Positions 32,497-41,158 of a stretch of DNA of 64,000 bases are shown in pieces; the first letter of the stretch is position 1, and each line of letters starts with the position of its first letter. The stretch is taken from the NCBI GenBank assembly GCA_023387735.1, contig JAEWHP010000043.1:219688-283687 (forward strand), read 5' to 3'. The notes under the pieces are model-generated. The model was not told the origin of the DNA. It did no database searches and worked only from the letters and a program-made list of their open reading frames with translations. Source of the stretch: Pseudomonadota bacterium. Lineage in GTDB: Bacteria; Pseudomonadota; Alphaproteobacteria; Rhizobiales; Xanthobacteraceae. The position numbers and the translations under genes are program-made.

Positions 32497-33456
32497 ATGC
32501 CAAGATTCAACCTGAGCAGCTTGTTCAACAACGACCGCTTCGAAGACTTCTTCGCCCAGTTTACGGGAGGCGGCTCCGGCCATGACCATCTGAACGGGTC
32601 AACGGCCAACAATGTCCTGTTCTCCGGCGGCAGTGCCGACACGATCGCCGGCATGGCAGGTAACGACACGCTCAACTCCGGCTCCGGTGACGACAAGGTC
32701 TGGGGTGGTTCGGGCAACGACAATCTGAACGGCGGCTCCGGCGCCGATCTTCTGGTTGGCGGCTTCGGCGCCGACCGTATGGATGGCGGCACCGGCAACG
32801 ACACCCTGCTGAGCCGCTCGGATGCCGGCGAAATGGTCGCGGCCCAGGACGGCACGACCCAGATCTTCGCGGAAGAAACCGCGGCGTTCAAGGCGGTCAA
32901 CGATACGATGACGGGCGGCCGTGGCGCCGACACGTTCCGCTTCGAACTCCAGGTCAACGCCAAGGACGAAATCGTCGCCAAGCACGTCAATGACGACGGC
33001 ACAATCGACTGGGTCGGCGTCACCGGCGAAAACAACGCCACCCACGACCACTGGGTCGACGGATTCGGCAACGACGTGATCCGCGACTTCAACCGCAGCC
33101 AGGGCGACAAGATCGAAATCTCGGCACATACCGGCGAGGTCAAGTCGATCGAGCACAAGGACAGCAATGGCGACGGCAGGAACGACTACAGCGTGATCAC
33201 CGTCATCAGCCAGCAGGGCAATGCCGGCGCTCATGACGAGGATCTGCTCGGGACCATCACGGTCTATGGCAACCTGGTGCGCGCGAGCGACATCACCACC
33301 GACCAGACCGTGTACGGCGCCTACGAGAGAGTCGACTCGCTCGCCGAGGGCGTCCACTTCCAACTGGAAGACGACGGCGTGCTGGCCGGCGGCGGAACCG
33401 ACGGCGGCCACCACAACGAAATGACCGCAATGGCGAACATGGCCACCTACGCGTAA
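32497..33456 (+). CDS. Small RTX-type calcium-binding protein
   Basis: 319 residues, acidic, with no N-terminal signal peptide. Glycine-rich nonapeptide repeats (GGxGxDxLx) run from about residue 24 to 105: GGSGHDHLN, GMAGNDTLN, GGSGNDNLN, GGSGADLLV, GGFGADRMD, GGTGNDTLL, with another GGRGADTF near 140. These bind calcium in type I-secreted proteins. The remaining part ends in a hydrophobic/His-containing tail without a catalytic motif. No ABC exporter or adaptor gene is in the window. A strong terminator follows. Role unknown: possibly a secreted surface or biofilm protein. Confidence 0.85.
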   Translation: MPRFNLSSLFNNDRFEDFFAQFTGGGSGHDHLNGSTANNVLFSGGSADTIAGMAGNDTLNSGSGDDKVWGGSGNDNLNGGSGADLLVGGFGADRMDGGTGNDTLLSRSDAGEMVAAQDGTTQIFAEETAAFKAVNDTMTGGRGADTFRFELQVNAKDEIVAKHVNDDGTIDWVGVTGENNATHDHWVDGFGNDVIRDFNRSQGDKIEISAHTGEVKSIEHKDSNGDGRNDYSVITVISQQGNAGAHDEDLLGTITVYGNLVRASDITTDQTVYGAYERVDSLAEGVHFQLEDDGVLAGGGTDGGHHNEMTAMANMATYA

Positions 33457-33495
33457 GCGAACCAGCGCTCAACTCGCTTGCTGACACAATCACCT

Positions 33496-33529
33496 TGCAA
33501 GGGCCGGCTTCCGGCCCTTGCATTTTTTT
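33496..33529 (+). terminator. Rho-independent terminator of the RTX gene
   Basis: Perfect 12-bp stem TGCAAGGGCCGG (33496-33507) with CCGGCCCTTGCA (33511-33522), loop CTT, followed directly by seven T residues (33523-33529). It lies 40 bases after the RTX stop and 22 bases before the phaC stop. The T-run is on the plus strand only, so it mainly ends the RTX transcript. Confidence 0.9.
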
Positions 33530-33550
33530 GACGCGCGCAGACAGCGACGC

Positions 33551-35272
33551 CTAGTTTGACTTCTGCTTGACGTACCGGCCGGGCGCGGGCTCGATCACAG
33601 GAAATGTCGCGTTGCCCAATTGCTTCGGCGCCGGAACCGTGCCGCTGGAATGGGCTTTCATCCAGCCATCCCAGTCCGGCCACCAGCTTCCCGGCTTCTG
33701 CTCGGCGCGCTCGAGCCAGTTGTCCGCATCGCTGCTCAGATCATCGTTGACCCAGTAATTCCGCTTCTTCTTGGCCGGCGGGTTGATCACGCCCGCCACG
33801 TGGCCGCTGGCGGCGAGCACGAAGCGCGCATCTTTTCCCATGATGTCCTTGGAGCGAAACGCGCTGCGCCACGGCACGATGTGGTCCTCGCGCGAGGCCA
33901 GGATGAAGAGCGGCACTTTCACCTTCGATAGATCGATCCGTTCGCCGCATTGCGTGGTCGCGCCGGGATCCTTGATCTTGTTCTCGACATAGGCGTTGCG
34001 CGCGTACCAGCAGTACATCGGCCCCGGCAGGCTGACGCTGTCGGAATCCCAGTAAAGCAAATCGAACGCGTCGGGGGGCGCGCCCTTCAGGTAACTTTCG
34101 ACCACATAGCGCCAGATCAGATCGTTGGCGCGCAGGGTTCCGAAGGTGAACGCCAGTTCCTTGCCCGGCAGAATGCCGCCCATCCCGATCGTCGCTTCGC
34201 GCACGGCCAACGAATTCGCGTCGATCAGCAGGCCGATTTCCCCGGTATCGGAGAAGTCCACCATCGTCGTCAGAAGCGTGATCGTCGTGAGCTTGCTTTC
34301 CTCGCCGCGCGCGGCAAGCACGCCTGCGGCACAGCTGAGGATGGTACCACCGACGCAGAAGCCGAGCGCATGAACCTGATCGACCTTGGCGATGTCGCGC
34401 ACCACCTCGATGCTCTTGAGTACCCCGAGGTTCAGGTAGTCGTCCCAGGTCAGATGCTGGATTTCCGGCACGGCGCTCCGCCAGGAAATGAGGAAGACCT
34501 GATGCCCCTGCGCGACGGCATACTCGACAAACGAATTTCCCGCGCCCAGATCGAGCAGGTAGTATTTGTTGATGCAGGGCGGCACGATCAGAAGCGGCGT
34601 CTTCTCGACCTCCGCCGTCTGCGGGGTGTATTGGATGAGCTGAATCAGCTCGTTCTCAAAGACAATCGATCCCGGCGTTACCGCCAGATTGCGGCCGACC
34701 TCGAAGGCGGATTCATCGACCCGGGTGATACGCCCCTTCTGCAGATCCTCGATCAGGTTCTGCATCCCGGCCACCAGGCTTCCCGAACGTGTCTGGATCG
34801 CCGTTCGAATGACTTCCGGATTGGTTGCGGGAAAATTGGACGGACTCATCGCATCGATGAATTGCCGCGCGTAGAAGCGCAACTGCAGCTTTGACTTTTC
34901 GTCGACCTGGGCTTCGTCGACGAACTCGGCCAGTTGTTTTGACGTAGCAAGGTAGGATTTCTTGACAAGCTCGTAATATGGCGAGTGTTGCCAGGCCTCG
35001 TCCTGGAAACGTCTTTCCAGAGCCGACCGCCGGGAACCGTCCGCAGATGGTTCGCTGAGGAAGCCTTTCCAGAAGTCGATGACCGGAGACCACAATTGCC
35101 GCTGCATGTTCGTCGTGAAGGCGAACGGCCACGGCTCACGCGCGGGAGGCTTGCTCTCGATGCCCATGGCGCTGGCCATCGCGTCGTCGAATTGCTTTAT
35201 CGACTGCTGGCCGGCACGCATCAGGCTCTCGAGATAGGCCGAGGTGCCATCAGGGGATGGTGAGCTCGTCAT
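33551..35272 (-). CDS. phaC: Class I poly(3-hydroxyalkanoate) synthase
   Basis: 573 residues, typical for class I PhaC. It polymerises 3-hydroxyacyl-CoA into storage polyester on granules. The lipase-like box HALGFCVGGT holds the nucleophile Cys306. The catalytic Asp463 is in ASREDHIVPW and His491 in SGHVAGVINPP. LLIVPPCINKYYLLDL is a conserved PhaC block. It is convergent with the RTX gene, and no phaA, phaB or phasin is adjacent. Confidence 0.95.
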   Translation of the reverse strand: MTSSPSPDGTSAYLESLMRAGQQSIKQFDDAMASAMGIESKPPAREPWPFAFTTNMQRQLWSPVIDFWKGFLSEPSADGSRRSALERRFQDEAWQHSPYYELVKKSYLATSKQLAEFVDEAQVDEKSKLQLRFYARQFIDAMSPSNFPATNPEVIRTAIQTRSGSLVAGMQNLIEDLQKGRITRVDESAFEVGRNLAVTPGSIVFENELIQLIQYTPQTAEVEKTPLLIVPPCINKYYLLDLGAGNSFVEYAVAQGHQVFLISWRSAVPEIQHLTWDDYLNLGVLKSIEVVRDIAKVDQVHALGFCVGGTILSCAAGVLAARGEESKLTTITLLTTMVDFSDTGEIGLLIDANSLAVREATIGMGGILPGKELAFTFGTLRANDLIWRYVVESYLKGAPPDAFDLLYWDSDSVSLPGPMYCWYARNAYVENKIKDPGATTQCGERIDLSKVKVPLFILASREDHIVPWRSAFRSKDIMGKDARFVLAASGHVAGVINPPAKKKRNYWVNDDLSSDADNWLERAEQKPGSWWPDWDGWMKAHSSGTVPAPKQLGNATFPVIEPAPGRYVKQKSN

Positions 35273-35432
35273 GTGGGCCTCCCGGACGGCTCCTTATGCT
35301 GGTCGTTGTTGTGCCAGAGAGCCGGTTGGTGCGGATTATCGCTCCAATACTCAACGAACGGCAAACAAAAATGTTCGGTGCCGCCCGGCATCCAGCTTGA
35401 CACAGGTCAACGACCCGCAGGCCCGCGCGGCC

Positions 35433-35530
35433 AGAGCGTTTTCAAGCGAAGTGGATACCGGTTCGCGAAGAAAACGCGTCAAAACAAGAATCTGGAGCTT
35501 CGGTTCTGATTCAATCAGAACCGAAGCTCC
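35433..35530. repeat. Dispersed repeat with 17-bp perfect palindrome
   Basis: It begins AGAGCGTTTTCAAGCGAAGT, continues through GGATACCGGTTCGCGAAGAA, and ends in a perfect 17-bp stem (35494-35510 with 35514-35530, loop TCA) whose arms read GGAGCTTCGGTTCTGAT and complement. On the minus strand the stem is followed by TTCTTGTTTTG, and it starts 21 bases after the stop of the binding-protein gene, so it can act as its terminator. I recognise the arrangement as a recurrent element of Bradyrhizobium-type genomes. Confidence 0.75.
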
Positions 35531-35551
35531 GGGAAGCGATGACCTCCGGCT

Positions 35552-36523
35552 CTAATCCACCTTGACGTTGGCGGCCTTGATCATCGGCCACCATTTGGCG
35601 ATCTCGGCCTTCTGCCAGGCGCCCAGCGCATCCGGCGTGAGCTTGTCCTTCGGCGGCATCTGCAAGCCCAGGTTTTCGAACTGCTTGCGCACGGCAGGAT
35701 CGTTCAGCGCCTCGACGGTCGCGGCGTTCAGCTTCGCGACAACGTCTTTCGGCGTATCCTTGGGCACCCAGAGGCCGGACCACAGCGTCATGTGGAACCC
35801 GGGCAGCCCCGCCTCGTCCACAGTCGGAACGTCTGCGGCGGATTCGACGCGCTTGCTGTCGGTGATGGCGTAGGCGCGGATGTTGCCCGCGCGCACCTGC
35901 TGAATCGAGTTCGAGGTCTGGTCGACGATCAGGTCGATCTGGCCGGCGACGAGATCGTTCATCGCCGGGCCGGTGCCGCGATAGGGAACATATTGCAGCT
36001 TGATGCCGGTGATGTTTTCCAGATAGAGCCCGGCGATGTGGCTGCCGGAGCCGGCGCCCGCGGTGCCGGCCGTCGGCGCCGACGGTTGTGCCTTCAACCA
36101 GTCCAGGAATTCCTTCAGCGATTTCGCCGGCACCGCGTTCTTGCTGACGATGATCATCGGGTTGCTCGGCAGCAGCGCTACCGGCTGGAGATCGGCGACG
36201 AGGTCGTAGCCGAGCTTGTTGTACACCGCGCCATTGGCGACATGGGTGCCGAGATGGCCAAAGCTGATCGTGTAGCCGTCAGGTGGGGACCGCACCGCGC
36301 GGCCGACGCCGACCGAACCGCCCGCCCCTGTCACGTTCTCGACCAGCACGGTTTCGCCGAGCGTCGTCTTCATGCGCTCGGCAAGAATCCGCGCCATAGC
36401 ATCCGAGGGACCGCCGGCAGCGAACGGCACGATGATGGTGATGGGTCGCGAGGGGAAGTTTTGCGCGGCTGCGGGACTGACCAGAGCCAACATCGTCAAC
36501 GCAGCCCAAAGTGCCTTGCGCAT
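35552..36523 (-). CDS. Tripartite tricarboxylate transporter-type substrate-binding protein (Bug family)
   Basis: 323 residues. A signal peptide (MRKALWAALTMLALVSPAAA) precedes QNFPSRPITIIVPFAAGGPS, the standard Bug/TctC opening. PPDGYTISFGHLGTH, VPYRGTGPAMNDLVAGQIDL and the C-terminal lobe are full length. Such proteins bind carboxylates in the periplasm and feed TctAB. No membrane subunits are adjacent, so it is an orphan receptor, as is common in this family. Confidence 0.9.
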   Translation of the reverse strand: MRKALWAALTMLALVSPAAAQNFPSRPITIIVPFAAGGPSDAMARILAERMKTTLGETVLVENVTGAGGSVGVGRAVRSPPDGYTISFGHLGTHVANGAVYNKLGYDLVADLQPVALLPSNPMIIVSKNAVPAKSLKEFLDWLKAQPSAPTAGTAGAGSGSHIAGLYLENITGIKLQYVPYRGTGPAMNDLVAGQIDLIVDQTSNSIQQVRAGNIRAYAITDSKRVESAADVPTVDEAGLPGFHMTLWSGLWVPKDTPKDVVAKLNAATVEALNDPAVRKQFENLGLQMPPKDKLTPDALGAWQKAEIAKWWPMIKAANVKVD

Positions 36524-36574
36524 TACACCCTCCCTTTAAGCTCCCTCCTCATCGTTATCGTGAGGAGTGGAGCG

Positions 36575-36668
36575 ACGACCCGTCCGCCGTAGCTGGAAGC
36601 GAAGGCGGAAGCAATCCGTACTTCCGTCGGAGCGAGGTGGATTGCTTCGCCTCGCCCGCAACGACGGC
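36575..36668. repeat. Dispersed intergenic repeat (GCAATCC...GGATTGC type)
   Basis: GGAAGCGAAGGCGGAAGCAA-TCC and GGATTGCTTCGCCTCGCCC form imperfect complementary arms around CGTACTTCCGTCGGAGCGAG. The element lies between the binding-protein gene and the threonine synthase gene and reaches into the end of the latter's 3' flank. A related copy is at 44434-44506. Confidence 0.6.
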
Positions 36669-36670
36669 CG

Positions 36671-37912
36671 CTACAGTTTCGCGTAGTCGATCGGCTGGTG
36701 ACGATCGAGCGTGCGCGTGACCGGCGGCAATGGATATTTAAGCCCCGTGGCGCAATTGAACAGCATCACGCGATCGTTTTTCGTCACGCGGCCATCGGCG
36801 AGGCTCTGCTGGTAGGCGGCGTAGGTCGCTGCCCCCTCCGGACACAGCAGCAGCCCCTCCTCGCGCGCGACTTCGTTGAGCGCAGCAGAAATCTTCTCAT
36901 CCGAGACCGCAATCGCAAATCCCTTGCTCTCGCGAACCGCGCGCAGGATCAGAAAATCCCCGACCGCCTGCGGCACGCGAATGCCGGAGGCAATGGTGTG
37001 GGCATCTTCCCAGCGCGGGGCGTGCTCGGTGCCTGCTTCAAAAGCACGCACCATCGGCGCGCAGCCCGTTGCCTGCACGGCCACCATCCGCGGCCGCTTC
37101 GAGCCGATGAAGCCGATGGCTTCCAGTTCGGCAAACGCCTTCCACATGCCGATCAGGCCGGTGCCGCCGCCGGTCGGATAGAAGATCACGTCGGGCACGT
37201 CCCAGCCGAGTTGTTCGGCGAGTTCCAGCCCCATCGTCTTCTTGCCTTCGATGCGGTACGGCTCTTTCAGGGTCGAGGTGTCGAACCAGCCCGCCTTGGC
37301 CTTGCCCTCGCCGACGATCTTGCCGCAATCGTCGATCAGGCCGTTGACGCGATAAACCGTGGCGCCCTGCAGCTCGATCTCGCTGACGTTCACCTCGGGC
37401 GTATCGGCCGGGCAGAAGATCGTGGTCTTGATGCCGCAGGAGGTCGCATAGGCCGCCAGCGCTGCGCCGGCATTGCCGTTGGTCGGCATCGCCATGTGCC
37501 TGATGCCGAGCGCCTTGCCCATCGACACCGCCATGACGAGGCCGCGGGCCTTGAACGAGCCGGTGGGAAGGCGTCCCTCGTCCTTCACGATAATCTCGCC
37601 GCCGCCGAGTTTCTTGGCGAGCTTCGGCAACCGAATGAGCGGTGTGGTCACCTCGCCGAGGCTGACGATATCGGTGACCTTTCTCACCGGCAGCATCTCG
37701 CGGTAGCGCCACATGTCGGCGGGCCGTTGCGCCAGCGCGTCCTTGGTCAGCGCCTTCTTCACGCCCGCAAGGTCGTAGCGCACCAGAAGCGGCTTGCCGG
37801 CCTTGGAGAGGTTGTGGATCTGGTCGGCTGGGTAGTGATCGCCTTCCATCGCGCATTCGAGATGGGTCACGAATGTCGGACGCTCGATGGTGAGATTGTC
37901 GTTGTCCTTCAC
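36671..37912 (-). CDS. thrC: Threonine synthase (PLP-dependent)
   Basis: About 413 residues from the GTG at 37910-37912 (MKDNDNLTIERPTFVTHLEC). The frame stays open to 38008, but that part is a dispersed repeat; an ATG at 37939 lies in the repeat. The PLP lysine is in RLPTGSFKARGLVMAVS. PTNGNAGAALAAYATSCGI and YPTGGGTGLIGMWKAFAE are fold-type II PLP motifs. ECAMEGDHYPADQIHNLSKAG resembles the zinc-free N-terminal region of short threonine synthases. It could be another PLP lyase of this fold, such as a threonine dehydratase-like enzyme. Confidence 0.75.
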   Translation of the reverse strand: MKDNDNLTIERPTFVTHLECAMEGDHYPADQIHNLSKAGKPLLVRYDLAGVKKALTKDALAQRPADMWRYREMLPVRKVTDIVSLGEVTTPLIRLPKLAKKLGGGEIIVKDEGRLPTGSFKARGLVMAVSMGKALGIRHMAMPTNGNAGAALAAYATSCGIKTTIFCPADTPEVNVSEIELQGATVYRVNGLIDDCGKIVGEGKAKAGWFDTSTLKEPYRIEGKKTMGLELAEQLGWDVPDVIFYPTGGGTGLIGMWKAFAELEAIGFIGSKRPRMVAVQATGCAPMVRAFEAGTEHAPRWEDAHTIASGIRVPQAVGDFLILRAVRESKGFAIAVSDEKISAALNEVAREEGLLLCPEGAATYAAYQQSLADGRVTKNDRVMLFNCATGLKYPLPPVTRTLDRHQPIDYAKL

Positions 37913-37934
37913 AACTGTTCTTTCTGCTTTGCTT

Positions 37935-38021
37935 GTCATTGCCGGGCTTGACCCGGCAATCCATCTCCTTCGCAAGACTTTCGTGAAGCGGATGGATGCG
38001 CGGGTCAAGTCCGCGCATGAC
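37935..38021. repeat. Dispersed palindromic intergenic element
   Basis: GTCATTGCCGGGCTTGACCC at the left, with GCCGGG-cttgac-CCCGGC pairing, and GGATGGATGCGCGGGTCAAG...GCGCATGAC at the right. It is bounded by GTCAT and ATGAC like the copies at 8874 and 11740. It separates lpdA from the threonine synthase gene and overlaps the apparent upstream extension of the latter. Confidence 0.75.
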
Positions 38022-38035
38022 GGTTGGGGACTAGG

Positions 38036-39454
38036 TTAGATATTCAACACACGGCCATAGGCGTCCAGCACGGCTTCCTTCATCATCTCCGACAAGGTCG
38101 GATGCGGGAATACCGTGTGCATCAATTCTTCCTCGGTGGTCTCGAGGTTCATCGCGACCACGTAGCCCTGGATCAGTTCGGTCACTTCGGCGCCGATCAT
38201 GTGGGCGCCAAGCAACTGCCCGGTCTTCTTGTCGAAGATCACCTTGACCAGGCCCTGGTCCTCGCCGAGCGCGATCGCCTTGCCGTTGCCGACGAACGGG
38301 AAGCGGCCGACGCGGATCTCGCGGCCGCCTTCTTTCGCCTTCGCTTCGGTCAATCCAACGGAGGCAACCTGCGGATGGCAGTAGGTGCAGCCGGGAATGA
38401 GGTTCTTGTCCATGGCGTGCGGGTGCAGCCCCTTGATGGCCTCGATGCAGACCACGCCTTCATGTTCGGCCTTGTGCGCCAGCATCGGGGGACCGGCGAC
38501 GTCGCCGATGGCGTAGATGCCGGGGACGTTGGTCTTGCCGTAGCCGTCGATCACGACGCAGCCGCGGTCGGTCTTGACGCCGAGTTTCTCCAGGCCAAGG
38601 CCTTCGATGTTGCCGACCACGCCGACCGCCGAGATCACCCGCTCGAACTCGACCGTCTGCGGCTTCTTGCCGTCGTCGATGGTGGCGACGACGCTGTCGG
38701 CCTTCTTCTCCAGTTTCGTCACCTTGGTGTTCGAGAGGATCTTGATGCCCTGCTTCTCGAACCGCTTTCGCGCCAGCCCAGCGATCTCGGCGTCCTCGAC
38801 GGGCAGGATCTGCGGCAGGACCTCGACCACGGTGACGTCGGCGCCCATGGTGTGGAAGAACGACGCGAACTCGATGCCGATCGCACCGGAGCCTACCACC
38901 AGCAGCGATTTCGGCATCCGCTCCGGCACCATCGCCTCAAAGTAGGTCCAGACCAGCTTCTTGTCGGGCTCGAGCCCCGGCAGCACGCGCGGCCGCGCGC
39001 CGGTGGCGAGGATGATGTGCTTGGCCTGGTAGGCGCCCTCGCCCAGCGCGCCCTTCGGCGCTTCGACGGCGGACTTCTTCACGGTAACCTTGCCGGGCGC
39101 GTCGATCGATGCCTCGCCCCAGATCACCGTCACCTTGTTCTTCTTCATCAGGAAGCCGACGCCGTCATTGAGGCGTTTCGAGACCCCGCGCGAGCGCTGA
39201 ACGACAGCTTTCGGATCGAACGAGACGTTCTCGGCGGAAAGCCCGTAATCCTTGGCGTGCTGCATGTAGTGGTAGATTTCGGCGGAGCGCAGCAGCGCCT
39301 TGGTCGGGATGCAGCCCCAGTTCAGGCAGATGCCGCCGAGGTAGGATTTTTCGACGATCGCGGTCTTGAACCCGAGCTGGGCCGCGCGGATCGCGGTGAC
39401 GTAGCCGCCGGGGCCGGAGCCGATGATGATGACGTCGAAGGATGTATCGGCCAT
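38036..39454 (-). CDS. lpdA: Dihydrolipoyl dehydrogenase (E3)
   Basis: 472 residues. A flavoprotein that reoxidises dihydrolipoamide on the pyruvate dehydrogenase E2. FAD-binding FDVIIIGSGPGGYVTAIRAA is followed by the redox disulfide GGICLNWGCIPTKALL (Cys43, Cys48). The NAD-binding SLLVVGSGAIGIEFASFF and the C-terminal HTVFPHPTLSEMM with the active-site His are present. It ends the pdhA-pdhB-DUF5076-pdhC-lpdA run, 6 bases after pdhC. Confidence 0.97.
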   Translation of the reverse strand: MADTSFDVIIIGSGPGGYVTAIRAAQLGFKTAIVEKSYLGGICLNWGCIPTKALLRSAEIYHYMQHAKDYGLSAENVSFDPKAVVQRSRGVSKRLNDGVGFLMKKNKVTVIWGEASIDAPGKVTVKKSAVEAPKGALGEGAYQAKHIILATGARPRVLPGLEPDKKLVWTYFEAMVPERMPKSLLVVGSGAIGIEFASFFHTMGADVTVVEVLPQILPVEDAEIAGLARKRFEKQGIKILSNTKVTKLEKKADSVVATIDDGKKPQTVEFERVISAVGVVGNIEGLGLEKLGVKTDRGCVVIDGYGKTNVPGIYAIGDVAGPPMLAHKAEHEGVVCIEAIKGLHPHAMDKNLIPGCTYCHPQVASVGLTEAKAKEGGREIRVGRFPFVGNGKAIALGEDQGLVKVIFDKKTGQLLGAHMIGAEVTELIQGYVVAMNLETTEEELMHTVFPHPTLSEMMKEAVLDAYGRVLNI

Positions 39455-39460
39455 TGACTA

Positions 39461-40813
39461 CTACACCATCATCATCACGGGATTTTCGATCAGCCGCCTG
39501 AATGCCCCGATCAGTTCGGCGCCGAGCGCGCCGTCGATGGCGCGGTGATCGCAGGACAGCGTCACGCTCATGATGTGGGCGGCCTCGATCTTGCCGTTGC
39601 GCACCACCGCCCGTTCCTCGCTGGCGCCGACCGCGAGGATGGTCGACTGCGGCGGGTTGATGACCGCGGTGAAGTGGCTGATGCCGAACATGCCGAGGTT
39701 GGAAACCGACGACGTGCCGCCCTGATATTCCTGCGGCTTGAGTTTTCGTGTCCGCGCGCGGGCCGCCAGGTCCTTCATCTCGTTGGAAATGGTCGACAGC
39801 GACTTGCTCTCGGCGTTGCGGATGATCGGCGTGATCAGCCCGCCGGGCATGGCGACGGCGACGCCGACGTCGGAATGCTTGTGCTTGACCATGCCGGCCT
39901 CGGTCCAGCTGACATTGCAGTCCGGCACCTGCTGCAGCGCGACCGCGAGCGCCTTGATGACGAAGTCGTTGACCGAGAGCTTGTAGAGCGGCTTCTTCTC
40001 CTTGTCCTTCGGCGCGGCAGCATTGATCTGCTCGCGCGCATCGAGCAGACGGCCGATGTCACAGTCGATGGTGAGATAGAAGGTGGGGACGCTCTGCGTG
40101 GCCGCCGTCAGGCGCTGCGCGATGGTGCGACGCATGCCGTCGTGCGGCACGATCTCGTAGGAACCTTCCTCGAACAGCGCAAGAATCTGCTTGTCCGACA
40201 TCGCCGGCGCGATCGCAGGCGGTGCACCGGGGGCCGCGGCCGGCGCCTTCAGGCCCTTGCCGGACTTCGCTTCCTCGACGTCGCGGGCGACGATGCGGCC
40301 GTGCGGGCCCGAACCGTTGATCCGCGTCAGTTCGATGCCGGCTTCCTTGGCGAGACGACGTGCCAGCGGAGACGAGAAGACGCGGGCGTGACCGTTGGCT
40401 TGCGCCGCGGAAGCCGCCGCCTGCGGCGCGGCAGCTTGCGTCGGCCCGGTTGCTGCGGGCTTTGGTGCGGGCGCGGCTGAAGGCGGCGGTGCGGCCGCCG
40501 GCTTTGCGGCGGGGGCCTCGGCGGCCTTTGGAGCTGCGGCAGAGCCGGCGCCAGCGGATTTAACATCCTCGCCGTCGCCGGCCATGACGGCGATGATGTC
40601 GTTGACCGGAACGTCCTGCGTGCCTTCGGGCACCAGGATCTTCGCGATCGTGCCCTCGTCGACGGCCTCGACTTCCATCGTCGCCTTGTCGGTCTCGATC
40701 TCCGCGATCACGTCGCCCGACTTGACCTTGTCGCCCTCTTTCTTGAGCCACTTGGCAAGGTTGCCTTTTTCCATCGTGGGCGACAGCGCGGGCATCAAAA
40801 TGTTGATCGGCAT
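39461..40813 (-). CDS. pdhC: Pyruvate dehydrogenase E2, dihydrolipoyllysine acetyltransferase
   Basis: 450 residues from the ATG at 40811-40813. One lipoyl domain (residues 1-80, lipoyl Lys43 in ETDKATMEVE) is followed by an Ala/Pro linker, a peripheral-subunit-binding domain (about 165-205, SSPLARRLAKEAGIELTRIN) and a catalytic domain ending SCDHRAIDGALGAEL, with the active-site His. It forms the E2 core. It starts 2 bases after the stop of the DUF5076 gene. Confidence 0.96.
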   Translation of the reverse strand: MPINILMPALSPTMEKGNLAKWLKKEGDKVKSGDVIAEIETDKATMEVEAVDEGTIAKILVPEGTQDVPVNDIIAVMAGDGEDVKSAGAGSAAAPKAAEAPAAKPAAAPPPSAAPAPKPAATGPTQAAAPQAAASAAQANGHARVFSSPLARRLAKEAGIELTRINGSGPHGRIVARDVEEAKSGKGLKAPAAAPGAPPAIAPAMSDKQILALFEEGSYEIVPHDGMRRTIAQRLTAATQSVPTFYLTIDCDIGRLLDAREQINAAAPKDKEKKPLYKLSVNDFVIKALAVALQQVPDCNVSWTEAGMVKHKHSDVGVAVAMPGGLITPIIRNAESKSLSTISNEMKDLAARARTRKLKPQEYQGGTSSVSNLGMFGISHFTAVINPPQSTILAVGASEERAVVRNGKIEAAHIMSVTLSCDHRAIDGALGAELIGAFRRLIENPVMMMV

Positions 40814-40815
40814 TG

Positions 40816-41121
40816 TCAGTGACCTTGTTGCGACCGGGGCGTGGTGGAGCCCATATCGGTCGGCCGGTTGATCTCGGCTTCGAACATTTCGACGATGCGC
40901 GACAGCGCTTCGTCTTCGGTGTAGCCGCTCTCGCGCGCATAGGCGCGGGCGGCGTGGCGCGCGATATCGACCAGCAGCATGCCCCACATCTCAGGCTCCT
41001 CGAACGCGCGCTGGAAGGCGATCGAGAGCCCGCCATCGACCACGAACGCGCGCAGCACTTCGGTGGCATCCTCGCGGCCGATGACGTCAGGCGGCAGCGG
41101 CTGTTCGTTGGGACCGGCCAT
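40816..41121 (-). CDS. DUF5076-family protein in the pdh operon
   Basis: 101 residues from the ATG at 41119-41121 (MAGPNEQPLPPDVIGREDAT). A wider frame extends to 41238 across the pdhB 3' end and is not needed. The protein is acidic and mostly helical: EVLRAFVVDGGLSIAFQRAF, MWGMLLVDIARHAARAYA, SRIVEMFEAEINRPTD. I believe it is the DUF5076 family, which sits between pdhB and pdhC in Bradyrhizobium relatives. No catalytic motif is visible. Its position between E1 and E2 genes suggests a role linked to the complex, but this is inference. Confidence 0.75.
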   Translation of the reverse strand: MAGPNEQPLPPDVIGREDATEVLRAFVVDGGLSIAFQRAFEEPEMWGMLLVDIARHAARAYARESGYTEDEALSRIVEMFEAEINRPTDMGSTTPRSQQGH

Positions 41122-41158
41122 GAGCTTTACCTGAACTTTTCCTGAGCTTTTCTTGGGC

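Noticed and set aside
37913..38008. N-terminal extension of threonine synthase to 38008
   Set aside because: The extension reads through a dispersed palindromic repeat, and the protein start is typical at the GTG at 37912.
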